A DNA stretch of 6,175 nucleotides from an uncultured Spirochaetaceae bacterium (GTDB taxonomy: Bacteria > Spirochaetota > Spirochaetia > Sphaerochaetales > Sphaerochaetaceae). This document shows positions 1-5,420 of this stretch, piece by piece. The position numbers and the translations under genes are program-made. Where the stretch lies: contig CAMKPI010000095.1 in NCBI GenBank assembly GCA_946414625.1, positions 1 through 6,175 of the forward strand, given 5' to 3'. Below the pieces are notes generated by a model. That model searched no databases. It saw only the letters and a list, made by a program, of their open reading frames with translations, and was not told where the DNA came from. How positions within the stretch are numbered: the stretch's first letter is position 1; every line of letters starts with the position of its first letter.

Positions 1-205
1 ATTGCAGCCTTCGACACAAACACCATAAGACGAGCCCACAGGTTGCGGTGCCAGAGGCTCTCTGCGTCCGGATTGCAGCCTTCGACGCAAACACCATAAG
101 ACGAGCCCACAGGTTGCGGTGCCAGAGGCTCTCCGCGTCCGGATTGCAGCCTTCGACGCAAACACCATGAGACGAACCCACAAAAAGGGGTGCCAGAGGC
201 ACCCC
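1..205. repeat. 71-bp tandem direct repeat, three copies, last one diverged
   Basis: Copies begin at 1, 72 and 143, each with ATTGCAGCCTTCGAC. Copies 1 and 2 are 71 bp each and differ at only two positions (16/87 A to G, 63/134 T to C). Copy 3 follows the same sequence for about 40 bases with two changes, then differs: its second half is rebuilt into a perfect hairpin preceded by AAAAA, which acts as the terminator of the leftward genes. The period is not a multiple of three, so this is not a repeated protein segment. The array may continue beyond the left edge of the window. No gene is visible in 1-287. Confidence 0.9.
182..205 (-). terminator. Rho-independent terminator after ygeW
   Basis: Read on the minus strand, GGGGTGCC-TCT-GGCACCCC forms a perfect 8-bp, G+C-rich stem with a 3-base loop, followed directly by TTTTT. 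It lies 83 bases beyond the ygeW stop codon, in the right orientation to end a ygeY-ygeW transcript. It is formed within the third copy of the 71-bp repeat; the first two copies lack both the stem and the T-run. Confidence 0.85.
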
Positions 206-287
206 TGAAACAGAAATACATCGTCCGTTAAGCCGCCACTTAAATGATAGGCTCACGTCCGATCTCAAAGCTGAAAGCCCTGAGGAC

Positions 288-1481
288 TCAGCTGTTCTTC
301 CTCTTCGTGTCGGCCGCATCCAGCTCGAGAAGCTTGGACACCGGATCCTTGACCTGTGCCATGAAGATCATCGCGGCGATGATATATGGCTTGTAGGACG
401 CCTGCTTGTAAAGCGGATCAAGATAGCGGTCAAATACCGAGTTGTCAACCTCTCCTTCCTTGCAGGAAAGACCGGTGATGTCGGCCGGAAGGCAGTGCAG
501 ATAAAGAGCCTTGCCGTCCTTCGTGAGCTTCATCATCTCCTCGGTACACGCCCAGTCCTTGTGCTCAGCGTTCTGCTCGAGAAGCTTCTTCTCCAAGGCG
601 TCAATGCCTGCCTTATCGCCCTTCTGGTAAAGACGTGTGCGCTCTTCCATCGCCTTAAACGGAGCCCAGCTCTTCGGATACACAATATCAGCATCCTTGA
701 AAGCTTCTTTCATGTCGTGGGTGATCTTGAAGTGCGCGCCGGACTTCCTGCAGTTTTCTTCGGCGATCTTCACAACGTCTTCCATCACCTCGTAGCCTTC
801 CGGATACGCAAGGGTGACATCCATTCCAAAACGGGTGAATAGCCCGATGACCCCCTGCGGCACGGACAGCGGCTTGCCGTACGACGGAGAATAGGCCCAT
901 GTCATGGCAACCTTCTTGCCCTTCAGGTTCTCCTTGCCGCCGAACTGATGTATCACATGGAGCATATCAGCCATGCACTGCGTTGGGTGATCCACATCGC
1001 ACTGAAGGTTCACAAGTGTGGGTCTCTGCTCCAAAATGCCGTGCCTGTAGCCGTATTCACACGCGTCGATGAAGGTCTTCTGGTACTTGTGGCCCTCGCC
1101 GATGAACATGTCGTCGCGGATGCCTATCACGTCTGCCATGAAGGAGACCATGTTAGCCGTCTCTCGGACCGTCTCGCCGTGGGCGATCTGGCTCACCTTC
1201 TCGTCAAGAACCTGCTCCTCAAGACCCAGGAGGTTGCACGCCGAAGCGAAGCTGAAACGGGTGCGGGTGGAGTTGTCGCGGAAAATCGAGATTCCGAGTC
1301 CGCTGTCGAAGATGCGGGTGCTCTTGTTCCTCTCGCGGAGGTCGCGCAAGGCGTCGGCAACGGTGAAAATCGCGTCGAGCTCCTCGTCCGTCTTGTCCCA
1401 TGTCCAATAGAAGTCGTTCTTGTACATGTTGTTGATATGCAAGGTCTCAAGATGCCTTGCAAGTTTTGTAGTCTTGCTCAT
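288..1481 (-). CDS. ygeW: YgeW-type knotted catabolic transcarbamylase
   Basis: This 397-residue cytoplasmic protein belongs to the aspartate/ornithine carbamoyltransferase superfamily. Visible motifs are the carbamoyl-phosphate-binding STRTR at residues 71-75, DHPTQ at 164-168 and HCLPAD at 329-334. The segment WAYSPSYGKPLSVPQG (about 195-210), the N-terminal LHINNMYKNDFYWTWD and the overall length match the YgeW family, a knotted transcarbamylase whose physiological substrate is not settled. It does not look like an ordinary ArgF or PyrB. The family is genetically linked to YgeX, YgeY, carbamate kinase and hydantoinase in anaerobic purine or allantoin-type breakdown, where it probably moves a carbamoyl group to or from phosphate so that carbamate kinase can make ATP. 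The ATG is supported by AGGAG (complement of 1487-1491), 5 bases upstream. It is the downstream gene after ygeY and is followed by a strong terminator. Confidence 0.93.
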   Translation of the reverse strand: MSKTTKLARHLETLHINNMYKNDFYWTWDKTDEELDAIFTVADALRDLRERNKSTRIFDSGLGISIFRDNSTRTRFSFASACNLLGLEEQVLDEKVSQIAHGETVRETANMVSFMADVIGIRDDMFIGEGHKYQKTFIDACEYGYRHGILEQRPTLVNLQCDVDHPTQCMADMLHVIHQFGGKENLKGKKVAMTWAYSPSYGKPLSVPQGVIGLFTRFGMDVTLAYPEGYEVMEDVVKIAEENCRKSGAHFKITHDMKEAFKDADIVYPKSWAPFKAMEERTRLYQKGDKAGIDALEKKLLEQNAEHKDWACTEEMMKLTKDGKALYLHCLPADITGLSCKEGEVDNSVFDRYLDPLYKQASYKPYIIAAMIFMAQVKDPVSKLLELDAADTKRKNS

Positions 1482-1518
1482 TTTTACTCCTAAATTGTTT
1501 CCAAAGTATCAAATCAAA

Positions 1519-1543
1519 CGTTGCGAGCCGGATTGTCGCAACG
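1519..1543 (-). promoter_or_regulatory. 8-bp perfect inverted repeat upstream of ygeW
   Basis: CGTTGCGA (1519-1526) and TCGCAACG (1536-1543) are perfect inverted copies separated by 9 bases, starting 38 bases before the ygeW ATG. On the minus strand the stem is followed by TTTGATTTGAT, a weak T-rich tail, so it could be an intercistronic attenuator or a transcript-stabilising hairpin. It also overlaps a poor promoter-like match (TTGCGA, 17-base gap, TTTGAT), so an operator role is possible. The symmetry is certain; the role is not. Confidence 0.45.
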
Positions 1544-1576
1544 GACTGGATTTATCCGCGCATCTCATGAAGGACT

Positions 1577-1807
1577 CGCAAAACGCCGCCGTGTTGGCGG
1601 AAACCGCCAAACATGGCGCGCGAAGGGCGCAAAGCCGCGCCCATCATAGAAAGAGCCAAGTCGAGTCGGGCGCTCAGGGCGCGAAGCCGCGCAAAACGCT
1701 GTCGTCTTCGCGAAAGCCACCAAACCTGGCGCGCGAAGGGCGCAAAAAGCTGCCGCATTCACGGAAACCGCCTAGAACGAGTCAGGCGCGAAGGGCGCAA
1801 AGCCGCG
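1577..1807. repeat. Imperfect G+C-rich intergenic repeats, three units
   Basis: Unit 1 (1577-1633) and unit 2 (1690-1746) are 57 bp each, 113 bp apart, and match at 49 of 57 positions; both end in the identical GGCGCGCGAAGGGCGCAAA (1615-1633, 1728-1746). Unit 3 (about 1757-1807) keeps GGAAACCGCC and GGCGCGAAGGGCGCAAAGCCGCG with a 2-base deletion. A shorter fragment, GGCGCGAAGCCGCGC, lies at 1678-1692. The core contains GCGC-GAAGG-GCGC, able to fold. This resembles decayed copies of an interspersed intergenic repeat, but its genome-wide abundance cannot be judged from here. Confidence 0.75.
1594..1610. repeat. Short perfect hairpin in spacer repeat unit 1
   Basis: TTGGCGG-AAA-CCGCCAA is a perfect 7-bp stem with a 3-base loop. 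The matching part of unit 2 (TTCGCGAAAGCCACCAA) has lost most of the pairing. On the minus strand a TTTT occurs only after about a dozen further bases, so it is a poor terminator candidate. Confidence 0.5.
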
Positions 1808-1871
1808 AGCAAGGACCTTCTATGCGCGCAGCCCGTTCGAGCGGCAAGATCCACCGTACACGCGCCGACAC

Positions 1872-3281
1872 TTACTTGATGTCGTTTCCGGTCAGCTCCT
1901 GACGGAAGCTTGTCGCGCTCTCCTTCTTGTCTCCCGGCTTGTAGAGCTCAGGCACAGCGGCATAAAGCGCGGCGCAGACCACAAGGTCGTGCTTCCAGGT
2001 GATCTCGTTCGGAGCGTGAGCCTGGCTCTCCGCTCCGGGACCGAAACCAACGCAAGGAATACCGTAGCGGCCCTGGATGGAAACGCCGTTGGTGCTGAAA
2101 GTCCACTTGTCGCAAAGCGGGCGAATCTTGCCGTTCTCGTCGATCCTCTTCTCTTTTGCCTTGTCGTCAGCCCAGATCCTCTCGTTACCCCAAAGACCAT
2201 GGTAGGCGTCGATGAGAGCCTTCACGTGCGGAGCGCTTTCTTTGTTGATCCATGTCGGGAAGAAACACTCTGTCTCGTACACATGTCCAGTCCATGCCGG
2301 GCGGTCGTACATGTACATCGAAACCTTCACGTCCTTAGCGTACTTCTTGCATGCGGGCAGATCTTCAATTTCCTTCAGACAGCTCTGGTATGTCTCACCG
2401 GCGGTCATTCTGCGGTCAATCGAAATAGAGCAGGAGTCGGCAACAGCACAGCGACTCGGAGATGTGTAGAAAATCTGACTTGTTGTACATGTACCTCGAC
2501 CAAGGAAGCGGGCATCCTCGTAGTGCTCCGGGTTCCATTTCGGGTCGAGCATCTTCTCAAGACCAGGAATCTCAGGATTGTCCTTGGAGTTCTCGTTCAG
2601 GTCGCGCACGTTGAGAAGGATCTCAGCCATCTTGTGGATCGCGTTGTCGCCACGCTCCGGAGCCGAACCATGGCACGACACGCCGCGAACATCAACACGG
2701 ATCTCCATCCTTCCGCGGTGCCCACGGTAGATTCCGCCGTCCGTTGGCTCGGTGGAGATCACGAACTCGATCTTGCTGCGCGCATCCTCGGGCCCGTCAA
2801 AATACTCGTTCACGATGCTCTGCCAGCACATTCCGTCGCAGTCCTCTTCCTGAACGCTGCCGACAACCATGATCTTGTAGCCCTCGGGAATGAGGCCCAT
2901 GTCCTTCATGATCTTTGCGCCATATGTCGCAGATGCCATTCCGCCTTCCTGGTCGCTTCCTCCGCGACCGTAGATCTCGGTCTCGTTCTCCCAGCCCTTA
3001 TACGGATCGTCTGTCCAGTTGTTGATGTTTCCAATTCCAACAGTGTCGATATGGGAGTCGATAGCTATGATTTTGCTGCCGGTGCCCATCCATCCGATCA
3101 CGTTTCCAAGCTTGTCAATCTCAACCTTGTCGTATCCGAGACGCTCCATCTCTTCCTTGATTCTGTAGACAACGCCCTTCTCCTCGCAACTCTCGCTGGG
3201 AATCGCGATCATGTCCCGCAGAAACTTCGTCATTGCCGGACCGTAGCCCTCAGCAGCCTTTTTTATAGAATCAAAATCCAT
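1872..3281 (-). CDS. ygeY: YgeY-family M20 metallohydrolase
   Basis: This 469-residue cytoplasmic protein has the M20 (ArgE/DapE/CPG2) peptidase fold. Expected metal and catalytic positions are present: SHIDT (His77, Asp79), GGSDQEGG (bridging Asp110), QEED (Glu145 as general base, Glu146 as ligand), STEP (Glu178), the dimerisation-domain SCHGSAPERGDNA (His204) and AHAPNE (His422). The STEPTDGGIYRGHRGR and KWTFSTNGV segments match the YgeY group, annotated as a selenium-metabolism-linked hydrolase and found beside ygeW and ygeX in anaerobic purine-degradation clusters. The exact substrate is not proven; an amide or carbamoyl-type bond is likely. It is longer than E. coli YgeY (about 400 residues), partly through a charged stretch at about 366-390 and a hydrophilic tail after 448. 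The ATG follows a very strong AGGAGG (complement of 3288-3293), 6 bases upstream. It is first in the leftward unit. Confidence 0.92.
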   Translation of the reverse strand: MDFDSIKKAAEGYGPAMTKFLRDMIAIPSESCEEKGVVYRIKEEMERLGYDKVEIDKLGNVIGWMGTGSKIIAIDSHIDTVGIGNINNWTDDPYKGWENETEIYGRGGSDQEGGMASATYGAKIMKDMGLIPEGYKIMVVGSVQEEDCDGMCWQSIVNEYFDGPEDARSKIEFVISTEPTDGGIYRGHRGRMEIRVDVRGVSCHGSAPERGDNAIHKMAEILLNVRDLNENSKDNPEIPGLEKMLDPKWNPEHYEDARFLGRGTCTTSQIFYTSPSRCAVADSCSISIDRRMTAGETYQSCLKEIEDLPACKKYAKDVKVSMYMYDRPAWTGHVYETECFFPTWINKESAPHVKALIDAYHGLWGNERIWADDKAKEKRIDENGKIRPLCDKWTFSTNGVSIQGRYGIPCVGFGPGAESQAHAPNEITWKHDLVVCAALYAAVPELYKPGDKKESATSFRQELTGNDIK

Positions 3282-3337
3282 ATCTTACCTCCTGGATTTT
3301 CTATTTACATTACCGAAACACATGCTCCCTGCAGCCG

Positions 3338-3353
3338 GGCGCAGCGAGGCGCC
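3338..3353 (-). promoter_or_regulatory. Hairpin in ygeY leader near the start codon
   Basis: GGCGC-AGCGAG-GCGCC gives a 5-bp all-G/C stem with a 6-base loop, 45 bases before the ribosome binding site of ygeY in transcript order. It is not followed by a T-run on either strand, so it is not a terminator. Its role is unknown. Confidence 0.35.
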
Positions 3354-3364
3354 GCACTTCATAG

Positions 3365-3396
3365 CAGAGATTGCTTCTCTGTCTCAAGAAGAAGCA
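3365..3396 (-). promoter_or_regulatory. Two mutually exclusive hairpins in ygeY leader
   Basis: On the minus strand, TGCTTCT (3396-3390) pairs with AGAAGCA (3378-3372), a 7-bp stem with an 11-base loop. The same bases are also used by CAGAGA (3381-3376) pairing with TCTCTG (3370-3365), a 6-bp stem with a 5-base loop. Both cannot form together. Such a switch is compatible with a cis-acting leader, but no known riboswitch consensus was recognised. Confidence 0.4.
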
Positions 3397-3425
3397 CATC
3401 CCGCAGGGCGGAAAACGCACCCGCA

Positions 3426-3463
3426 ATGCTTTTTGACATACGATTCACGACGCAAAAAAGCAT
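3426..3463 (-). promoter_or_regulatory. 9-bp inverted repeat in ygeY leader
   Basis: ATGCTTTTT (3426-3434) and AAAAAGCAT (3455-3463) are perfect inverted copies with a 20-base interval. In the ygeY transcript this would be the first stem, starting about 25 bases after the predicted transcription start. It may be an RNA stem or a DNA-binding site. The plus-strand TTGACA inside it (3433-3438) has no matching -10 at the proper distance. Confidence 0.45.
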
Positions 3464-3494
3464 AGCGGAGGCATCACCGACCTGTTTCACCCGA

Positions 3495-3523
3495 ATTTTA
3501 GCACGCGTTTTTCTCGTTGTAAA
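3495..3523 (-). promoter_or_regulatory. Candidate sigma70 promoter of ygeY
   Basis: On the minus strand: -35 TTTACA (complement of 3518-3523, 5 of 6), a 17-base spacer and an extended -10 TGC-TAAAAT (complement of 3495-3500 for the hexamer, 5 of 6). Transcription would begin near 3488 and leave a leader of about 205 bases before the ygeY ATG. It is the best promoter match in the window and faces the right way. Confidence 0.55.
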
Positions 3524-3530
3524 CAAAAAC

Positions 3531-3550
3531 TGTTGCAATTTGTTGCAAAA
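3531..3550. promoter_or_regulatory. Tandem 10-bp TGTTGCAA repeat, operator-like
   Basis: TGTTGCAATT (3531-3540) is followed directly by TGTTGCAAAA (3541-3550). Each contains the self-complementary TTGCAA, so the two cores lie 10 bp apart, one helical turn, on the same DNA face. The site starts 8 bp upstream of the -35 of the ygeY promoter candidate, a usual place for an activator. A near-palindrome, TCTTCA-T-TGAAGA (3552-3564), lies beside it. The factor is unknown. Confidence 0.4.
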
Positions 3551-3575
3551 TTCTTCATTGAAGAGGGTAATAATT

Positions 3576-3604
3576 TTGTAATTTTCGCCGATATACGTTA
3601 ATAT
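3576..3604 (+). promoter_or_regulatory. Weak candidate promoter of thrC
   Basis: TTGTAA (3576-3581, 4 of 6), a 17-base spacer and TAATAT (3599-3604, 4 of 6) give the most acceptable plus-strand match in this A+T-rich part. Transcription would start near 3611, leaving a leader of about 160 bases. Other pairings nearby have worse spacing. The call rests on a modest match and position only. Confidence 0.3.
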
Positions 3605-3634
3605 TAGGTCAGCACGTGTCATATCGGACAAAAA

Positions 3635-3713
3635 GCCGCAGATAACACACAAAAACTCGGGTGTTGATTGTGTGCGGCAGGCAAATGCCACGGGCAAAAT
3701 ACCGTAAATGGCA
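3635..3713 (+). promoter_or_regulatory. Stem-loops in thrC leader
   Basis: GCCGC (3635-3639) plus ACACAA (3647-3652) can pair with TTGTGT (3668-3673) plus GCGGC (3674-3678), an 11-bp stem with a 7-base bulge. AACAC (3644-3648) could instead pair with GTGTT (3661-3665). A second stem uses TGCCACGG (3686-3693) with CCG (3702-3704) and TGGCA (3709-3713). None is followed by a T-run, and no short reading frame rich in threonine or isoleucine codons is seen, so a classical threonine attenuator is not supported. Confidence 0.3.
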
Positions 3714-3771
3714 AAAAAACACGAGCAACAGACATAGCCCGCAGGCGAGGCAACACTGGGAGGGATCTGAA

Positions 3772-5343
3772 ATGAAATACCAAAGCACAAGGAGCGCGGA
3801 AAGCGTTTCCGCAAGAGAGGCTGTGCTCGCTGGCATAGCCCGCGACGGAGGGCTTTATGTGGATCCGGAACTTGGCAGCAAAAAAATCGACCTGAAAGAA
3901 ATCCTTTCCATTTCCACGATAGACATGGCAAAGAAAATCCTCTCCGTCCTGCTCCCGGATTTCGAGAACATGGACGCACTTGTGGAGAAAGCCTATCGCG
4001 GGCGCTTTGAGACAGACGACCTCACCCCGCTGGTAAAGATGGGAGACGAATACATCCTGGAGCTGTTCCGCGGACCTACGTCGGCATTCAAGGACGTGGC
4101 TCTGTCGATGCTGCCGCAGCTGGAGACCGGGGCGCGGACTCAGCTCGGGATTGAAGACAGAATATTGATTCTGACGGCAACCTCCGGAGACACGGGAAAA
4201 GCAGCCCTCGAAGGCTTCCACGACGTTCCCGGCATCGACATCATGGTGTTCTACCCTCACGAAGGTGTCTCTGATGTACAGAAAGCGCAGATGGCGACCC
4301 AGGAAGGATCCAACGTCCGGGTATGCGCTGTAAGAGGAAACTTCGACGATTGCCAGCGCGGCGTGAAAAACGCCTTTGCGCATCTCACCGAGCCCCTGCG
4401 AAAGCGCGGAATCATCCTATCATCTGCAAACTCGATAAACATAGGTCGACTTGCCCCGCAGGTTGTCTACTATTTCGCGGCATACAGAGATCTGGTGAAC
4501 GAGGGCAGAATCAAACCGGGCGACCCCGTGAACTACGTCGTCCCCACTGGAAACTTCGGGGACATACTCGCCGGGTTCTACGCAAAACTCCTCGGGCTTC
4601 CCGTCGGACGCCTCGTATGCGCAAGCAATGTGAACAACGTCCTCACAGACTTTATCTGCACCGGAGTATATGACAAGAGGCGTCCGTTCTACAAAACAGA
4701 GAGCCCTTCCATGGACATCCTTGTCTCAAGCAACCTGGAGCGTCTCCTGTTTATCGCATCCGGCCGCAAAACGGAGAAAGTTCGCCGATGGATGGAGGAC
4801 TTGAACACCTCGGGACGATTCGAGGTTGATCCCGACACCCTTGCATACATCCAAAAGACTTTTTCTTCCTGGTACTGCACAAAGGAAGAGACCGAGGCGG
4901 AAATCGGGCGCTGCTGGAACAATTTCCATTACCTTGTAGATCCGCACACTGCGGTTGCGACCTCTGTTGCGGAAAAATTCAAGGAAGGAATTGCAGCGGT
5001 GAGCGAAATACTGCGAGGGGACGACCGCGACGACGTTTTCAAACCGGTGGAAGAAGACGACCTCGCGGAGAACTCGGAAAACAAAACTGAAGAAGGCATC
5101 GAAGACGCACCTGTCGTGGTACTCTCCACCGCGTCGCCATACAAGTTCCCGACGGCAATCCTGAAAGCTTTGGGCGAGAAGCCGGACGAAGACGAGTTCG
5201 AGCAGATGAACCAGATATACTCGATAACCAGCGTCCCGATTCCGAAAAACCTTGCCGAACTCAAAGGAAAACCGGAGATCCACAAGGATGTCATCGAAAT
5301 CGGCGAAATTGAGGACTACATCCTGAAAAACGCCGTCGGCTGA
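3772..5343 (+). CDS. thrC: Threonine synthase
   Basis: This 523-residue PLP enzyme converts O-phosphohomoserine to threonine and phosphate, the last step of threonine synthesis. Features seen are the family start (YQSTRS, then REAVLAGIARDGGLYV), the PLP-binding Lys107 in GPTSAFKDVA, the phosphate-binding SGDTGKAA (138-145), NSINIGR (220-226), PTGNFGD (258-264), DPHTAVA (390-396) and STASPYKFP (452-460). The order and length fit the longer ThrC form also found in E. coli and yeast. A very acidic segment at about 416-446 sits just before the VVVLSTASPYKFP strand and looks like a surface insertion. The ATG at 3772 is chosen over an in-frame GTG at 3661 because homology begins there and GGAGG (3759-3763) lies 8 bases before it. 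It is first in the rightward unit, 77 bases before thrH. Confidence 0.96.
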   Translation: MKYQSTRSAESVSAREAVLAGIARDGGLYVDPELGSKKIDLKEILSISTIDMAKKILSVLLPDFENMDALVEKAYRGRFETDDLTPLVKMGDEYILELFRGPTSAFKDVALSMLPQLETGARTQLGIEDRILILTATSGDTGKAALEGFHDVPGIDIMVFYPHEGVSDVQKAQMATQEGSNVRVCAVRGNFDDCQRGVKNAFAHLTEPLRKRGIILSSANSINIGRLAPQVVYYFAAYRDLVNEGRIKPGDPVNYVVPTGNFGDILAGFYAKLLGLPVGRLVCASNVNNVLTDFICTGVYDKRRPFYKTESPSMDILVSSNLERLLFIASGRKTEKVRRWMEDLNTSGRFEVDPDTLAYIQKTFSSWYCTKEETEAEIGRCWNNFHYLVDPHTAVATSVAEKFKEGIAAVSEILRGDDRDDVFKPVEEDDLAENSENKTEEGIEDAPVVVLSTASPYKFPTAILKALGEKPDEDEFEQMNQIYSITSVPIPKNLAELKGKPEIHKDVIEIGEIEDYILKNAVG

Positions 5344-5369
5344 TCCCGGCTGAAAACCCAAAGGGAAAC

Positions 5370-5389
5370 GGCGCGCCCTCTGCGGCGCC
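5370..5389 (+). promoter_or_regulatory. Intercistronic hairpin between thrC and thrH
   Basis: GGCGC (5370-5374) can pair with GCGCC (5385-5389) over a 10-base loop. No T-run follows, so transcription probably continues into thrH. It could slow 3' decay of the thrC message, but a short G+C-rich stem can arise by chance in this DNA. Confidence 0.3.
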
Positions 5390-5420
5390 ATGTTCACGCT
5401 CAATCAAAGAAGGAATATGT

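Larger units (their letters stand above)
1482..1871. other. 390-bp G+C-rich spacer between ygeY and ygeW
   Basis: No convincing gene lies here, although several frames on both strands stay open because stop codons are rare in this composition. From left to right it holds the ygeW ribosome binding site, an 8-bp inverted repeat (1519-1543), a short hairpin (1594-1610) and three imperfect repeat units built around GGCGCGAAGGGCGCAAA. In E. coli a gene (ygeX) separates ygeW and ygeY; here no remnant of it is recognisable in any frame. Confidence 0.7.
3282..3771. other. 490-bp divergent control region between ygeY and thrC
   Basis: No gene is supported here. The left half (3282 to about 3490) is the presumed ygeY leader, with several hairpins. 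The middle (3495-3606) is A+T-rich and holds promoter candidates for both directions plus a tandem TTGCAA site. The right half (about 3611-3771) is the presumed thrC leader. Frames running through this stretch have no family-like sequence. Confidence 0.75.

Noticed and set aside
1..213. CRISPR array
   Set aside because: The units are head-to-tail copies of 71 bp without unique spacers.
1420..1902. Plus-strand 160-codon frame and overlapping minus-strand frames across the ygeY-ygeW spacer
   Set aside because: They overlap the ends of ygeY and ygeW, encode repetitive Arg/Ala/Lys-rich sequence from the nucleotide repeats and have no good ribosome binding site.
1989..3581. 530-codon open frame on the plus strand opposite ygeY
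   Set aside because: It is antisense to a gene with a full set of M20 motifs, runs on into the control region and shows no family-like sequence. It is a by-product of codon bias.
3661..3771. 37-codon N-terminal extension of thrC from a GTG
   Set aside because: The extension does not look like threonine synthase, overlaps the leader stem, and the ATG at 3772 has a well-placed GGAGG.
3611..3771. Threonine attenuator with leader peptide before thrC
   Set aside because: No short frame rich in Thr or Ile codons and no stem followed by a T-run are present.
3359..4383. Minus-strand frames overlapping the start of thrC
   Set aside because: They lie opposite conserved thrC sequence and lack recognisable domains.
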